64,000 bases of DNA from Lonicera japonica (lineage: Eukaryota; Streptophyta; Magnoliopsida; Dipsacales; Caprifoliaceae): assembly GCA_021464415.1 (NCBI GenBank), contig CM038471.1, forward strand, positions 15,352,422-15,416,421, read 5' to 3'. Both the position numbers and the translations under genes were made by a program. The notes beneath the pieces were generated by a model. It saw nothing but the letters and a program-made list of their open reading frames with translations. It was not told the origin of the DNA and did not search any database. The first letter of the stretch is position 1, and the number at the start of each line of letters is the position of its first letter. This document shows, piece after piece, positions 35,856-47,013 of this stretch.

Positions 35856-37679
35856 CGCATAACCACCCTATAGATGATCAAACAACCTTTGAAGGGCATT
35901 CATATGTCGGTAGATTCTCAAAAAGTGAGGAGCAACTTGTTGCTGACATGTGCGTGTGTGGAGTTAAACTTAGAGAAATACTTCGTGTATTAAAACAACA
36001 AAATCCCAATAATGCTTCTACTATTACAACAATTTACAATTTCAAAGCGAAGCATCAGATGCTTGAAATGCAAGGAAGAACACAAATGCAACAGTTGATG
36101 CATATTTTAGATCAAAAGAAGTATGTAGAGTTTCATATAAGGGATGCAAACACAGATGAGATTATGGATATATTCTTTGGTCATCCATATTCGATGACAC
36201 TTGTTAAGTGTTTCCCCCATGTGCTGATAATGGATTGTACCTATAAGACAAACCGGCATGGCTTACCTCTATTAGAGATTGTTGGTGTTACGTCGATTGC
36301 CAAAACTTTTATTGTTGCACATACATACCTTCATAAGGAAGTGGAGAGTAATTATAGATGGGCTTTAGAATGCTTAAGAGATATTCTTCCACCAGGTAAT
36401 CATACAGTTATTGTGACATGGCATTAATGAATGCAATTAAAATCATATTCTCTAATGCTTCTCATATGTTATGTACCTTTCACATCTCGAGAAACGTTGA
36501 ATAACACGGGAAGGGAAAATTTACGACTAAGAAATCGTGGGACCTATTCATTCAAGATTTTCATAATATGATAAAGTCTTATACTGAAGAGGAGTATAAT
36601 GAGAATGTTGACAAGTTCTGGAAAAAATATGAAAAGTATAAAGACTTTCTAAGTTATATTGATCGCACTTGGTTGAAATACAAAGAAAGGTTTATGGCTG
36701 CGTGGACAAATAAGATTTTTCATTTTGGCAATGTTACGACATATAGGGTCGAATCACAGCACGCAAGTTTGAAAAGGTATTTAGGTTCCTCAAGAGGAGA
36801 CATTGTAAACAATTTGAATATGATTGACAACCTCCTCATATCACAACATGTTGCCATTATAGCTTCTTTTCGTAAATCTCTAAGCACTAACTTGCACGTT
36901 CATCAAATATCTGATTTTAACAATTTGAGAGGGTTTGTGCCTTCAAATGCTTTAGAGCTAATTAATGAGGAAATAAAGAGGAATGAACATGTACGTGTTA
37001 ATAAATCACGATGCGGTTGTGTACTTAGAACTGCATACAGTCTTTCTTGTGCTCATGAGCTTTTACAATTCAAATGTGAAGCGCGTGAAATTCCATTATT
37101 TACCATTCACCAAAGATTGATGAAACTAAATGATATACCTGGAGAAATTTCACGTTATGCAATTGATCCTGAGCAAGAGATATCCTTCTTTAGAATGAAG
37201 TTTAATGAAGCAACCAATGAGCAAAAAATTAAGCTACTAAAGGTTATACGAGAGGTAATTGTACTTGTGCTACTCTTTAAATATTATAATTACTTGTATC
37301 ACATAACTTCACCCTTCGAAACATATTTCTATATTGGTATTATAACTATATATTATATTTTATTTCTTAGGCAACAAATCCTGCATCAACAAATATGACA
37401 CCACCAGCAATGAACAAGTTTCTTAAAGGAAGGCCAACAAAGAAAAAGAGGAAAATTTCATGTACAAAAGATGATAGTACAAAGCGGGATCCATCTGGTT
37501 TTGAATACGCAAAAACTTTAGAAGAACAGACAGAGGCTGTGTTCACTGGGCTACAAAATGTTTGTCAAGGTAAAAGTGGTAAACATATGAGAAAGAATAA
37601 GGCAAAGAATAAGAAAGAGAAAACAATATTATTAGACTTAAACGAGAATCAGTACTCCTCTTCGGGTTTTGAGTTGTTT

Positions 37680-38233
37680 TGTGACGCCCTGAGTCCCGTT
37701 CTGAGATTTTCACCTCTGGAACCCGGTTAATCACGAATGCCGTGCGCGATGGCGGATTTAAAATATAAAAATTAGAACTTTTAAAAACTTTTCTCAAATA
37801 AAACATGATCTTGTTTAAAGGCTCGTTTTACAAAAATCAAGGCATGTGGAGTGTATGTCACTAAGATAACACACCCCTATAGAATATAAATACTAAATGC
37901 TCATAAGACAAGGGTGCAATATGCAAACAAGTGATTCCTAATGCAAAACAAACCGTGACTCAATCGGATGAAGAAGTTATGGCCTCTCAAAGTTGGCCAG
38001 AATTCGATGAATCACGAAAGGTCAAAACACACGATTTACTCCTCGGTTTCAACCCAAACCACTCGAATGATGAAACGATTGCTCCCTCAAACTTAGTATA
38101 CCTAACATGACATACTAGAAGTATCGTGTCGAGTATGAAGGGCGAGAACCCAATGATCGCTCTCTAAGGAAGATTAAGCCATACTGGGCTTAAGAGAAGG
38201 ATCAACGTCGAAAAAGAAACACGGGGTATTACA
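37680..38233. mobile_element. Short TGTGACGCCC...GGGGTATTACA element in the MULE transposase gene
   Basis: 554 bp, flanked by TGTTT (37675-37679) and TGTTC (38234-38238), a 5-bp duplication with one change. Both ends match the 17414-19686 element, but most of the middle is missing, so it is an internally deleted derivative. It separates the basic linker of the transposase from the OTU-like domain. Confidence 0.85.
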
Positions 38234-38945
38234 TGTTCCATCAAACTATTAAGGAGCATGCCCTCGAAGGTTTCGAAGATGTTCCCACATATGGGCATTG
38301 TGGGTACAGGTGTTGTGCAGAATTGCTAAATCTTGATGTTCATAATGGGTGGAGGGTGGTAAGAGAAAACATGTTAATTGAGCTAAGTGAAAATCAAGAA
38401 GTTATACACAGGAATTCTGGGCGGTGAAGAAGGATATAAGAAAGTTTCAGAAGCTTTAAATTATTTTGAAGTGCACGGTGTCCGTGTAAAGTATTGAATG
38501 CAACTTCCGAACATGGGTTACTTATTTGCATCAGCATTTAATTGCATTTTTTGAGTATTCTCTCCTGACCAATGCTTAACATACTTGCCGTTGAGGACGG
38601 GCCCAACTGACATCGTACAAATTGTCCTAATTGTGTTGTATGATGACATTCATTTCATGAAAGTCATTCTCAAAGAGGGATCTCCTCTTCCACCTGTGGT
38701 TCCTGGTTGGCGTAAACAGCGATTCCCAAATGCAGAACAATGGGTTGAAGTTGTGCAAATGAGAATTAATAAGTGGCGCAAGCTTATTGATGATCCCCCG
38801 ACAGCGAATCCTTCTTCTTTTAAAATTATCAATCTACTTTAGCTATTAATGCTTTGATATGGAGGAAATAATTGGAAGAGAACATTGATATTACTTGTTA
38901 ATTTTTTTTAGGGATAAGGATATAAATTTTGGTTTGAATGCAAAA

Positions 38946-39151
38946 GGTTAAATGTTTGAATGGATATTGTCATTATAGTAGCATCATTTTGTAACTCCAT
39001 AGAGAAACCCATATATTATTTTTTCTGTTCAGTTATATCTACATGAATGGTTAAATGTTTGAATGGATATTGTCATTATAGTAGCATCATTTTGTAACTC
39101 CATAGAGAAACCCATATTTTATTTTTTCTGTTCAGTTATATCTACATGAAG
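38946..39151. repeat. Direct duplication of 103 bp
   Basis: Units start GGTTAAATGTTTGAATGGAT at 38946 and 39049 and are almost identical, which indicates a recent duplication. They lie just after the 3' end of the MULE transposase gene. Confidence 0.92.
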
Positions 39152-39323
39152 CATTTTCAGTTGATGTTTATTATCATCTTGAATAGCCAATTTAAAAATA
39201 CATGTTTTTATGATAAGACTCACATCTCAGCTAATATCAATAATAATAATAATTGGGTTTGGATGGCAATCAATTTGGGTCTTAAAACTGGGAACAAATG
39301 GTAGAAGGAATGAGGGAGTAACC

Positions 39324-39750
39324 AAGATCGATCTTGGTTACACAAGATCGATCTTAGCACCTTGCAATGAAATTAACAACAGTGAGCTTCCAAGATCGAT
39401 CTTGAATACACAAGATCGATCTTGCACCATTCCATGAAACAACAGTGAGATTCCAAGATCGATCTTGATTACACAAGATCGACCTTAGCACCTGCAATGA
39501 AACAACAATGAGCTTCTAAGATCGATCTTGAATACATAAGATCGATCTTGCACCGCACCCTGCCATGAAACAACAGTGAGCTTCCAAGATCGATCTTTAA
39601 TACACAAGATCGATCTTGTCACTATCAATCAATTGTAGGAAATTGAGAATAAACAAGATCGATCATTCCTAACCAAGATCGATCTTCCCACCCTACCATG
39701 AGGAAACAGTGAGCAAACAAGATCGATCTTGACTATACAAGATCGATCTT
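39324..39750. repeat. Array of seven palindrome pairs, AAGATCGATCTT
   Basis: Fourteen sites start at 39324/39344, 39392/39412, 39455/39475, 39518/39538, 39586/39606, 39655/39675 and 39719/39739. Twelve are perfect; 39475 (AAGATCGACCTT) and 39655 (AAGATCGATCAT) have one or two changes. Within each pair the start-to-start distance is always 20 bp; pairs recur every 63-69 bp. The text between pairs (CAATGAAA, AACAACAGTGAGCTTC) is also repeated but less well kept. It lies inside the MULE between the convergent genes. Confidence 0.97.
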
Positions 39751-39759
39751 GGCACCCTG

Positions 39760-41337
39760 TCAAGCAACTGCTATTACTTCCTTCAAATCTTACAACCTTA
39801 CAAACATGATAATAATAAACTTAAATGGCAATCTCCATACATGATATGGTGCTTCATCCATTAATTTTAAATACATCTTAATTTTTATTTAAGTCTTCTT
39901 GACAAAAACACCGGTAATTAATTCATTAGCTAATTATACTTTTGTGTTTGCCTAGCATTCCTGCATAGACACTTAAGGTATTATTTATTCATAGACCCAT
40001 ATGCAAATATAGTAATAAATCATCAAGCATGTGCTATTTGTCTGGATCATTATGCTGATGATATTACTAATTGCAATAAAATGATATTTCATTTTTAATC
40101 TTTTAAGCTCCAGATTTTCATTTTAAGCTGTTGCTTATTTCTTCTAGCTTATAAAAAAGGTTATTCTCTATGACACATTCCATTGCTTAATTGTCAACAT
40201 ATTAATTCGTTTTGCCCAATATATGCTACGCGCTGTTAACCCGTTAGAGTCTGAGAGATGATTATGCACACACACAGAGACATATATCTCAGATCTTAAT
40301 GTAGGATCAATGGCTCCCCAAGAAAAAGCTAACACTTAATGCACTTGCTACAGATAAAATGCAAGATGATTCCCCAAAGAAGAGCATTTGTTCGTGCTCA
40401 ATTATGCAACCTAAATTGACAGACTAACACTTAGTGGTTTGCTGGAATAGCTTTGTAAATCATGGGGGTTTCCTTGGCACCTAAAAGGAAAAAGGAACAA
40501 AAAAGGAATTGTTGACAGAAGAAATTTATTATTTGGTTTGATTTGATATCTTTGTTATAAAAGAACTTTCAATATGGGTGCGGTAAGTAATTCTCATTGT
40601 GACATGTTAAGGTGCAATAAATGGAACCCCTGTTCATTTGAAACCAATAACCTTTAGCTATTACTTCCTTTAAATACAATCGCAATCTTCTTGCCATACT
40701 CACTTGCCCCCCACCCCAACCAGTCAATAAATAGTATTTTTTAAAAATGGAGGTGAGAAACCTCAACTACGTTATTCCCTCCCCTCTAAATCCTAAATCA
40801 ATCCACCAGCCCTCTCTCTCTGAATCAAACTACTTAACTACCTAGAACATCTACCACCAAACCCAAAAAACTAGAGAAAGGGAATCTCTTACATACCTAG
40901 AACATTTACCACCAAACCCAAAAACAGGTCATACACAAATTTCACAACCAAAAACAAATGAAGAGACAAAATATAGGAAGAGAAAATACTAATATCTCTT
41001 ACATGGCAAAGATCCCTGCAATTATCTTTTAACTTTTCCGTCATCAATTGAAATATAGCTTTAAAATAAGCTCTAGAACACCATACACACGAACAAAAGG
41101 GCTTCTTTCTAATGCATGATCCTATTTGGGAATTTTAGAATATATTTAATGATAACAACCAAAAGTTGGATTATAAATGGCATAATAACATGGTAGCATA
41201 GCCAAAATACTAAATCCAAAAAACATTACAAATCCTAAATAAAGCTTAAAAGGTGATACTTAGCATAAGTTTTTATAAACTGAAATTAAAGGTCTTCATC
41301 ATCAAAACATACAAAAGAAAGATAATAATAAACTTCA
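39760..41337. other. MULE intergenic region between genes A and B
   Basis: About 1.6 kb with no supported gene. It contains a repeated CCTAGAACAT(C/T)TACCACCAAA (40841 and 40898) and a pyrimidine-rich stretch near 40770-40830. It must contain the terminators of both convergent genes, but no clear signal was seen. Confidence 0.4.
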
Positions 41338-42543
41338 TCACATCGGTGGTGGTGGTGGAGGTTGAAATCGGGCATCCCATGTTTGCAAACTAGCATCCAA
41401 TGATTGAAAGCAATGGACGAGGTCTTCATAATGGTCTTCCTCTCTTTTGCTCAGTGCCTTGTAGCGGTTAAGGCTTTCTTGGCGAAAATCTTCGAACCGT
41501 TTGATTTGGCGCTTTTCCATGGCAAGCATCAATTGCTTGATTTCATCGAAACCCGTTGGTGGTGGAGCTTGGGCAGCGGAACCCTCACCTTGAGCCACGT
41601 GTGTCCTCTTTTGACGCCTTAAGGGCTGAACTTGAACCTCGTGGCTCTCCTCTTGTCCCTCTTCCATAGCTATGGGATCCCCCTCTTCATGTTGTATCTC
41701 GGTGGGATGTGTATGGAGTTGTCCTTGAGACCGTTTTAACGTTGAATTATTGACAACCCCAAGTTGCTTGATGATTTGATCCCCTTCCTTCGCCTCCATT
41801 CCATAATGTGCACAAAGTCTTGTTATTAACACTCTCTTTTTTATCGTCTCCTTTCCATCAATTTTAGTAGCCGAGTTGCTAATCAATTTCACAAAGTATC
41901 TCATTAAACATATATTGCTATCTTTCGCAATATTGTAAACAATTAAAGCCTCATCAAAGTATAGGTGGCTTTTATGGGTGGTGGGATAGATGCTATTACA
42001 AACAACCATCCAAAGTTTATGCATATGAGGTGGTAGGTTGGTGGATGGGATTTTGAATTTGTCAGTCGGTTTAGGAATTCCCGTTAGCGTCTCATGAACA
42101 GTGTTTTCATCCTGTGTGTCATCGGATGAAGTATACGGTAATATGTAACTCCTAAGAACAGGAATGTGTAGAAAATTACTTAAAGTATAAGGGCTAAAGG
42201 GAACTTCCTTACCACGCACAAATGCAAAACAATCATACTCCGACTTTTCGATTAAGGAAGCAATGAATTCACGGCAAATCGTTGCGTTGCAATCGCTGAT
42301 GTTCATCTTTAGGAAATCGACCTAACCCACTTTTCATTCAAATGTGTGCAAGAACTTGAAGTCATCCAGTTTTTCGATAACAGCAGCCCTTTCCGCCACA
42401 ACCGTCCGGTTACTAAACCAATCGTCGTGCCAATTCTTCTTGACCTCACTTCGAAATCCTTGATAACCCCTTCGTGGATTTGGTTTCAATTCAGTAGGTT
42501 TAGTTATGACATTTTTCCTTCTTTGGGATGATGAAGAAGCCAT
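41338..42543 (-). pseudogene. MULE gene B, 'putative plant transposon protein'-like
   Basis: Reading from MASSSSQRRK (42543) there is one frame of about 400 codons to the stop at 41338. It is broken only by TGA and TAG a few codons apart (42310-42335), the latter probably a former Trp. Visible parts: a basic N-terminus; a helical middle (FVRGKEVPFSPYTLSNFLHI, near 42200; HKLWMVVCNSIYPTTHKSHL, near 41990; RVLITRLCAHYG); a Gln/Glu-rich segment with HVAQGEGSAAQAPPP; a predicted coiled coil; and a proline tail PPPPPPM. The middle recalls the plant 'putative plant transposon protein' family (I think Pfam PF20167). Its role is unknown. Its position and orientation match mudrB, but no sequence relation to MURB is claimed. 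Confidence 0.65.
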
Positions 42544-43083
42544 GTTTAAGGGAAATTTTGGTTGATATAGATGATGAGACGGGAAGAAGGAGACGATTAC
42601 CCAAAAACCCAAAAGTTAGGGTTTCGAATATTTTCGAAATTATGGGTGATAGGAAAGACGGATGATAGCAAGTTTATCTCGGATGTCGCGATGGTGGGAA
42701 GAAAATGAAGGATGCTGTTGCGCCGGTGGGAAGCAGATGAAGCCGTTCGCGGTGAAGACGATGATCGTGGGTGGGAAGATGGAGGAGGACGATGGACGTG
42801 GGTGGGAAAAAAGAAAATTGAATTTCTACTGTAATGGGTTAAGTTTGATTTTTCTATTTTAATTCAAGGTTAATTAAATTTACTTTACAATTTAAATTTT
42901 TAAAGTGGATCTATTTATTATTTTAGTGGATATTTTAATATTAAAAATAATATTTATAAAATTAAATTCGTAATATTTTTTTGTCAGTTCATCCGCGCTT
43001 GCGGATTAACTTAATATGTAACGCGGATTAACTTATTAATGTGGATTAACTGAAAAAATTGGTGGATGGAAACAAAATCACCC
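42544..43083 (-). promoter_or_regulatory. Right terminal region of the MULE, upstream of gene B
   Basis: From the gene B start to the right end. It includes several CGCGGATTAACTT-like short repeats (42990-43055). In Mutator elements the terminal regions serve as promoters and transposase-binding sites; here that role is inferred. Confidence 0.4.
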
Positions 43084-44413
43084 AAACATGCTAACAATAG
43101 TTAAATGAGTACCATAGTTACAATTAATTGAACATTAATTATCATCATAATCACCTATTTGTTTACCATCATATATAGATAATGACATAAAGACTCAGCC
43201 TACTAACATACAAATAGTATCACACAAACACAAAATTTTGGTTATAAACTTAAGATGCTATGTATAGTACGTATAGCTTAATTTAGACATTATCACATAC
43301 TTTGATAAAAACTACGTACCTCCATTTTACATTGCGTGTTTCATGAAAAAAATATTTGCAAATACAATATATTATTTTTCATGTAAACCAATCACATGCA
43401 TACCATTATGAAATTGTTTTTCAGACACTTATAAAATCTAATAACAATTTTAGAAAAACCAAAATAATTTTTAAGAGTGGAATATATAAATGTATATGCG
43501 TGAAGTATATATATGTATAATTATGAGAAATTGAGAGGGGCACGTGCTTCACTTGTCCGAAGGTGCTTCTCCCATTTATTAGGGAAGAAACCATTTTAAC
43601 TTATTACCTATTAATAAATATTTAAGGATGATTTTAATACACTAACTCGATTTATCTTTCACTCGACCAAAAAACCAAAATAATTTTTAAGAGTGGAATA
43701 TGCAAATATATAAATGTACTAGTTTGCGGCTTGCGTAATGCGCAATCGATTTATATATGTATATATGTTTACAACTATAGTAAATAATTAAGTGAAAAAA
43801 ATGTAGAAAGCGAATTTTGAAAATAATAGAAACTGGTAGGTTTATGGTTGATTCTTATTTTCAGAAAAATTTTAATTTTTTCTAATATACTAATTATGTA
43901 TCAACAAAGAAATATGATCCACAACTTAAAAAATATCTTATAATGTTATGTTTCAAAAGTATAATGTTTGAGCTCCCCACCCCATATCTCCTTCCCTTTA
44001 AACAACCCGATTCTTATTCACCACTTGTATGGAAAAAAAATCTCAATTTAGATCATAGACAAATACAATATATATTTTAGAAAGTAACATATGTATAATT
44101 TTATATTTTACCATATAAGAACCTATATTGAAATGGAATATATTTATGATAGCTTGATGCAAATAGTAAGTATAATTTTGCTTTCGTTGCTATATATTTT
44201 GTGAAAAAATAAAGGGAAGAATCTAATTACCAATACTCATATACTCACATTTTTGGTAATTCATTCAAATGGATCAAAGAATCACATTGTACTTTCACTC
44301 ATTTTTCTTTCTATATTAGTTTCTTGCTCAAGCTAATAATAATAAAGTTGTAAAAAATAATTCTTTTGAGAGGTGAAATGTAAGAGTATATAGCTAACAA
44401 TTATGTGAACTTA
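43084..44413. other. Non-coding flank with a possible Helitron 3' end
   Basis: No gene. On the minus strand, TTGCGCATTACGCAA (hairpin, 43731-43745) followed by GCCGCAAA and CTAGT (43718-43722) looks like a Helitron terminus. A segment at 43531-43675 recurs at 46683-46850 (CTCGATTTATCTTTCACT). The phrase CCAAAATAATTTTTAAGAGT occurs at 43459 and 43674. Confidence 0.4.
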
Positions 44414-44987
44414 GGCCTCGTTTGATTCGGGTATTAAAAAGTGGGATAAGATTATTAATACCACTTTTTTTATAATACTTTGTTTGATTCCCACAAATGT
44501 GCTAAGATTACTAATACCGGTATTAACTTAATACCACTCTTTGTGGTATAATTTAATACCAGGGGGGAGGTGGTATTGTTTATCCAAAATTAAGAAAAAG
44601 GAACCATATATTTTTAAAAATACCATTACTACTATAATATTTTCAAAAATGCCACCACCACTACTACTATATTATTATTATTTTAATTTATTTTAAAATT
44701 TTAAAAAATTATATTTTTTTATATATTTTTTAAAAAATGTTTGGTTTTTTTTAAAAAAAATTTATTTTATTTTAATTCTATTTTATTTTGTTAGTCCAAA
44801 ATATAATCACGTATACGAGTTACAGAACCAAATATGGTATTAACATCAGCATGAGATATCCCAGTATTAATACTGCATGAATCAAACATGGTATTGGTAT
44901 TAAATAAATATCATGATTAATAATCCAGTACTATTAATACTGGTATTATTAATTCCACTGACCCTAATACCTGAATCAAACGAAGCC
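44414..44987. mobile_element. Tourist/PIF-Harbinger-like MITE with TTA duplication
   Basis: Ends GGCCTCGTTTGATTCGGGTA and TACCTGAATCAAACGAAGCC are inverted repeats, flanked by TTA on both sides (44411-44413, 44988-44990). 574 bp, no coding. Sister of the copy in rbcS intron 2. Confidence 0.92.
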
Positions 44988-44990
44988 TTA

Positions 44991-47013
44991 GTGCAACCAC
45001 CATACATTATAAATTCATGTGTAAACATAAGTGAATGGTACCTCATACATATAAGAATGTTCAAAACTCTAAAATGAAAAAAAACAATTTGGATCAAAAC
45101 ATCTCCATATACTACCATAAGATTCATAAGATGTAAGTACTGAAAATTGCAAGAAAATAAAAAAAAAAATGCAAATTTAAGCTTTTCATCTCCTTTATAT
45201 GTACATGTAGAAGATCACGTACAATAGTAACCAATTTATCACTTTGCCTAAAAAACTTGTAAAATATGCTTAAAATTCATGATAATTACAAAGAAATTAT
45301 ATATATAAAAAAAAACGAGTAAGACAATTGTTTGATATTTTTTCCCATCATTGAGATTCTTTATATAGTAGAAAAAATTCCAATGCACATTTAAATCATA
45401 GTCATAAATCCTATAATTAATCCCATAAAGCCTCATAAAATTTTACATTACAAAATAATTAATTATCATAAATCTATTCATAAATATACACAATTAATTT
45501 TATAATTCATAACCTAATATATTTATTATCTTTATTAAAATTTTGAATGTAAAATAACTTTTTGTATACTATGAGAAAGAGAGTAATTAGAGACCGTTTG
45601 ATAGGAGAGAGATAGTAATTAAAATGAAATTATAGGAGATAAATTTTGAATCTACTAATATAAAATTAAAAACTATTTTGGTAGCATTGAACTCCTGTCA
45701 AGTTTAATCTTACAATCTTGCCCCTTCATGCTTTAATTTCACACACACACAAAAAAATTATCAATGCGAGTGGCCGAGATTAAAACATTGAGTATTGTAA
45801 GAATTATATAGGGCATTTAACTGCTAGGATGGAGAAAGAACCGTCGAGAGAGAGAGAGAGATAGAGAGAGATTAAGCACGGCTAATTATGAAAACGTGTT
45901 AATAGCGTATCACACGTACAATGCAGTTATCCATTTTACTAACTATATAATAAGGTATATGAAATTAGATAAGAGATATTAGATTATTAGAAAATTGAGA
46001 AAAAAATAGATAAGTTAAAGCACATTTATTATGTGCTACATGTCATACTCTCATCAAAAGAGAGCATTTTACTTTTTATTAATTAATATATTATTATATA
46101 TTATATGTGTGAGAAGTGAGGGGGTATATATTTGTACGTGCCAGAAAGTGGGGGCATAATGTGTAATTAGAGAAAGTGGGAGAGCACGTGAGTGATGGGT
46201 AAATATTTTTATGTGTCAAAAAATTGGGTTATATATGTGAATGTATCCATAAGTGGAGGTATATGCATAGGGGAAAGATCTAAAGAGAATTATATTTTTT
46301 TATCTTTAAATGTAGATCAATTATTTTGAGGTGGAAATATATGAATTTTTTAATGAAACTTGGTGAAATGATCTCCATGATTGATCAACTCCACTAATTT
46401 TCATCAAAAAATTCAATTTAATAGTGGGTTAGCTAAATATCTTAAATTTTAACGGCAAAATACACACATATATTAATTTTTTTAGTTAACCCTCTATTCT
46501 ATTTAATTTTTCAATGAAATTTGGTAAATGTGATCTACTTAATCATGTAAATTATTTTCACTAAGTTTTATAAAAAAATTCATCTATTTACTCCATCAAA
46601 ATAACCGGTCCACATTTATAGATCAAAAAGTTAGTTCTCTTAATATTATTATAATATATATATATGTGTGTGTGTGTAATTATTTGAAATTGAGGGGGCA
46701 CATGAACCACTTGTCTTAAAGTGCGTCTCCCATTAATTATGAAAGAAATTATTTTAATTTATTACCTCTTAATAAGTATTTAAATAAATATTTAAGGATG
46801 ATTTTAAGTACCTAACTCGATTTATCTTTCACTTCGACCAAAAACTTTAATAATTTTAATCATATAATACACTACTACCTAAAATTTGTGAACTCACCCC
46901 AAACCCTCCACTCATTAACTGTCGCTGTTAGGCATCATTTGGCCATTGATTAAGTCCTATTCAACACTGATGGCATTTTGATTTGGGTTTCGGATAAAAA
47001 ATAAATTTTTTTA
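44991..47013. other. AT-rich non-coding stretch
   Basis: No gene supported. Contains (GA)n at 45851-45872, a copy (46683-46850) of the repeat at 43531, and several blocks of short-repeat text (AGATCTAAAGAGAATTATAT; TCAAAAAGTTAGTTCTCTTA) that look like ends of small elements but could not be bounded. Confidence 0.4.

Larger units (their letters stand above)
33452..38842 (+). pseudogene. MULE transposase gene: FAR1-type finger, MULE core, SWIM, OTU-like domain
   Basis: Inferred exons: 33452-33616, 33841-33996, about 34090-37254 and 37371-38842, the last two with insertions. In order: an acidic N-terminus; a FAR1/WRKY-GCM1-like zinc finger (KKCGCPF at 34302, then GTH split from NHP by the 34378 insertion); the transposase core with the first catalytic Asp in LIMDCTYKTN (36228-36250); a conserved VESQHASLK holding the likely catalytic Glu (near 36752); and a SWIM finger CGCVLRTAYSLSCAHEL (37012-37062). 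A nuclear-type basic run KKKRK follows, then an OTU-like part (GHCGYRC, 38296; DDIHFMK, 38643-38663). The stretch with the second Asp is deleted at about 36412-36420, which also shifts the frame. Other breaks: TAA at 33934, a lost base near 34120, and frameshifts after 38427. It would cut and join the element ends; this copy cannot. Confidence 0.85.
33115..43083 (+). mobile_element. Complete two-gene Mutator-like element (MULE), 9-bp TSD
   Basis: Left end GGTTGATTTTGTTTTCATCC; right end is the inverted GGGTGATTTTGTTTCCATCC. The similarity extends over roughly 50 bp each (CATCCACCAA, TTAATCCAC). The flanking 9 bases are AAACATGCT on both sides (33106-33114 and 43084-43092), the duplication length of Mutator elements. 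It carries gene A (transposase, plus) and gene B (minus), which converge as mudrA and mudrB do in MuDR. Two later insertions lie in gene A (34378-35855 and 37680-38233). Because the TSD is perfect, the jump is not ancient, although both genes now have disabling changes. Confidence 0.93.

Noticed and set aside
39324..39750. CRISPR-like array
   Set aside because: The repeats are 12-bp palindromes in close pairs with partly repeated spacers, in a plant transposon; there are no cas genes and no unique spacers of constant size.
41404..41622. Plus-strand frame opposite gene B
   Set aside because: Shadow of the minus-strand gene B coding sequence.
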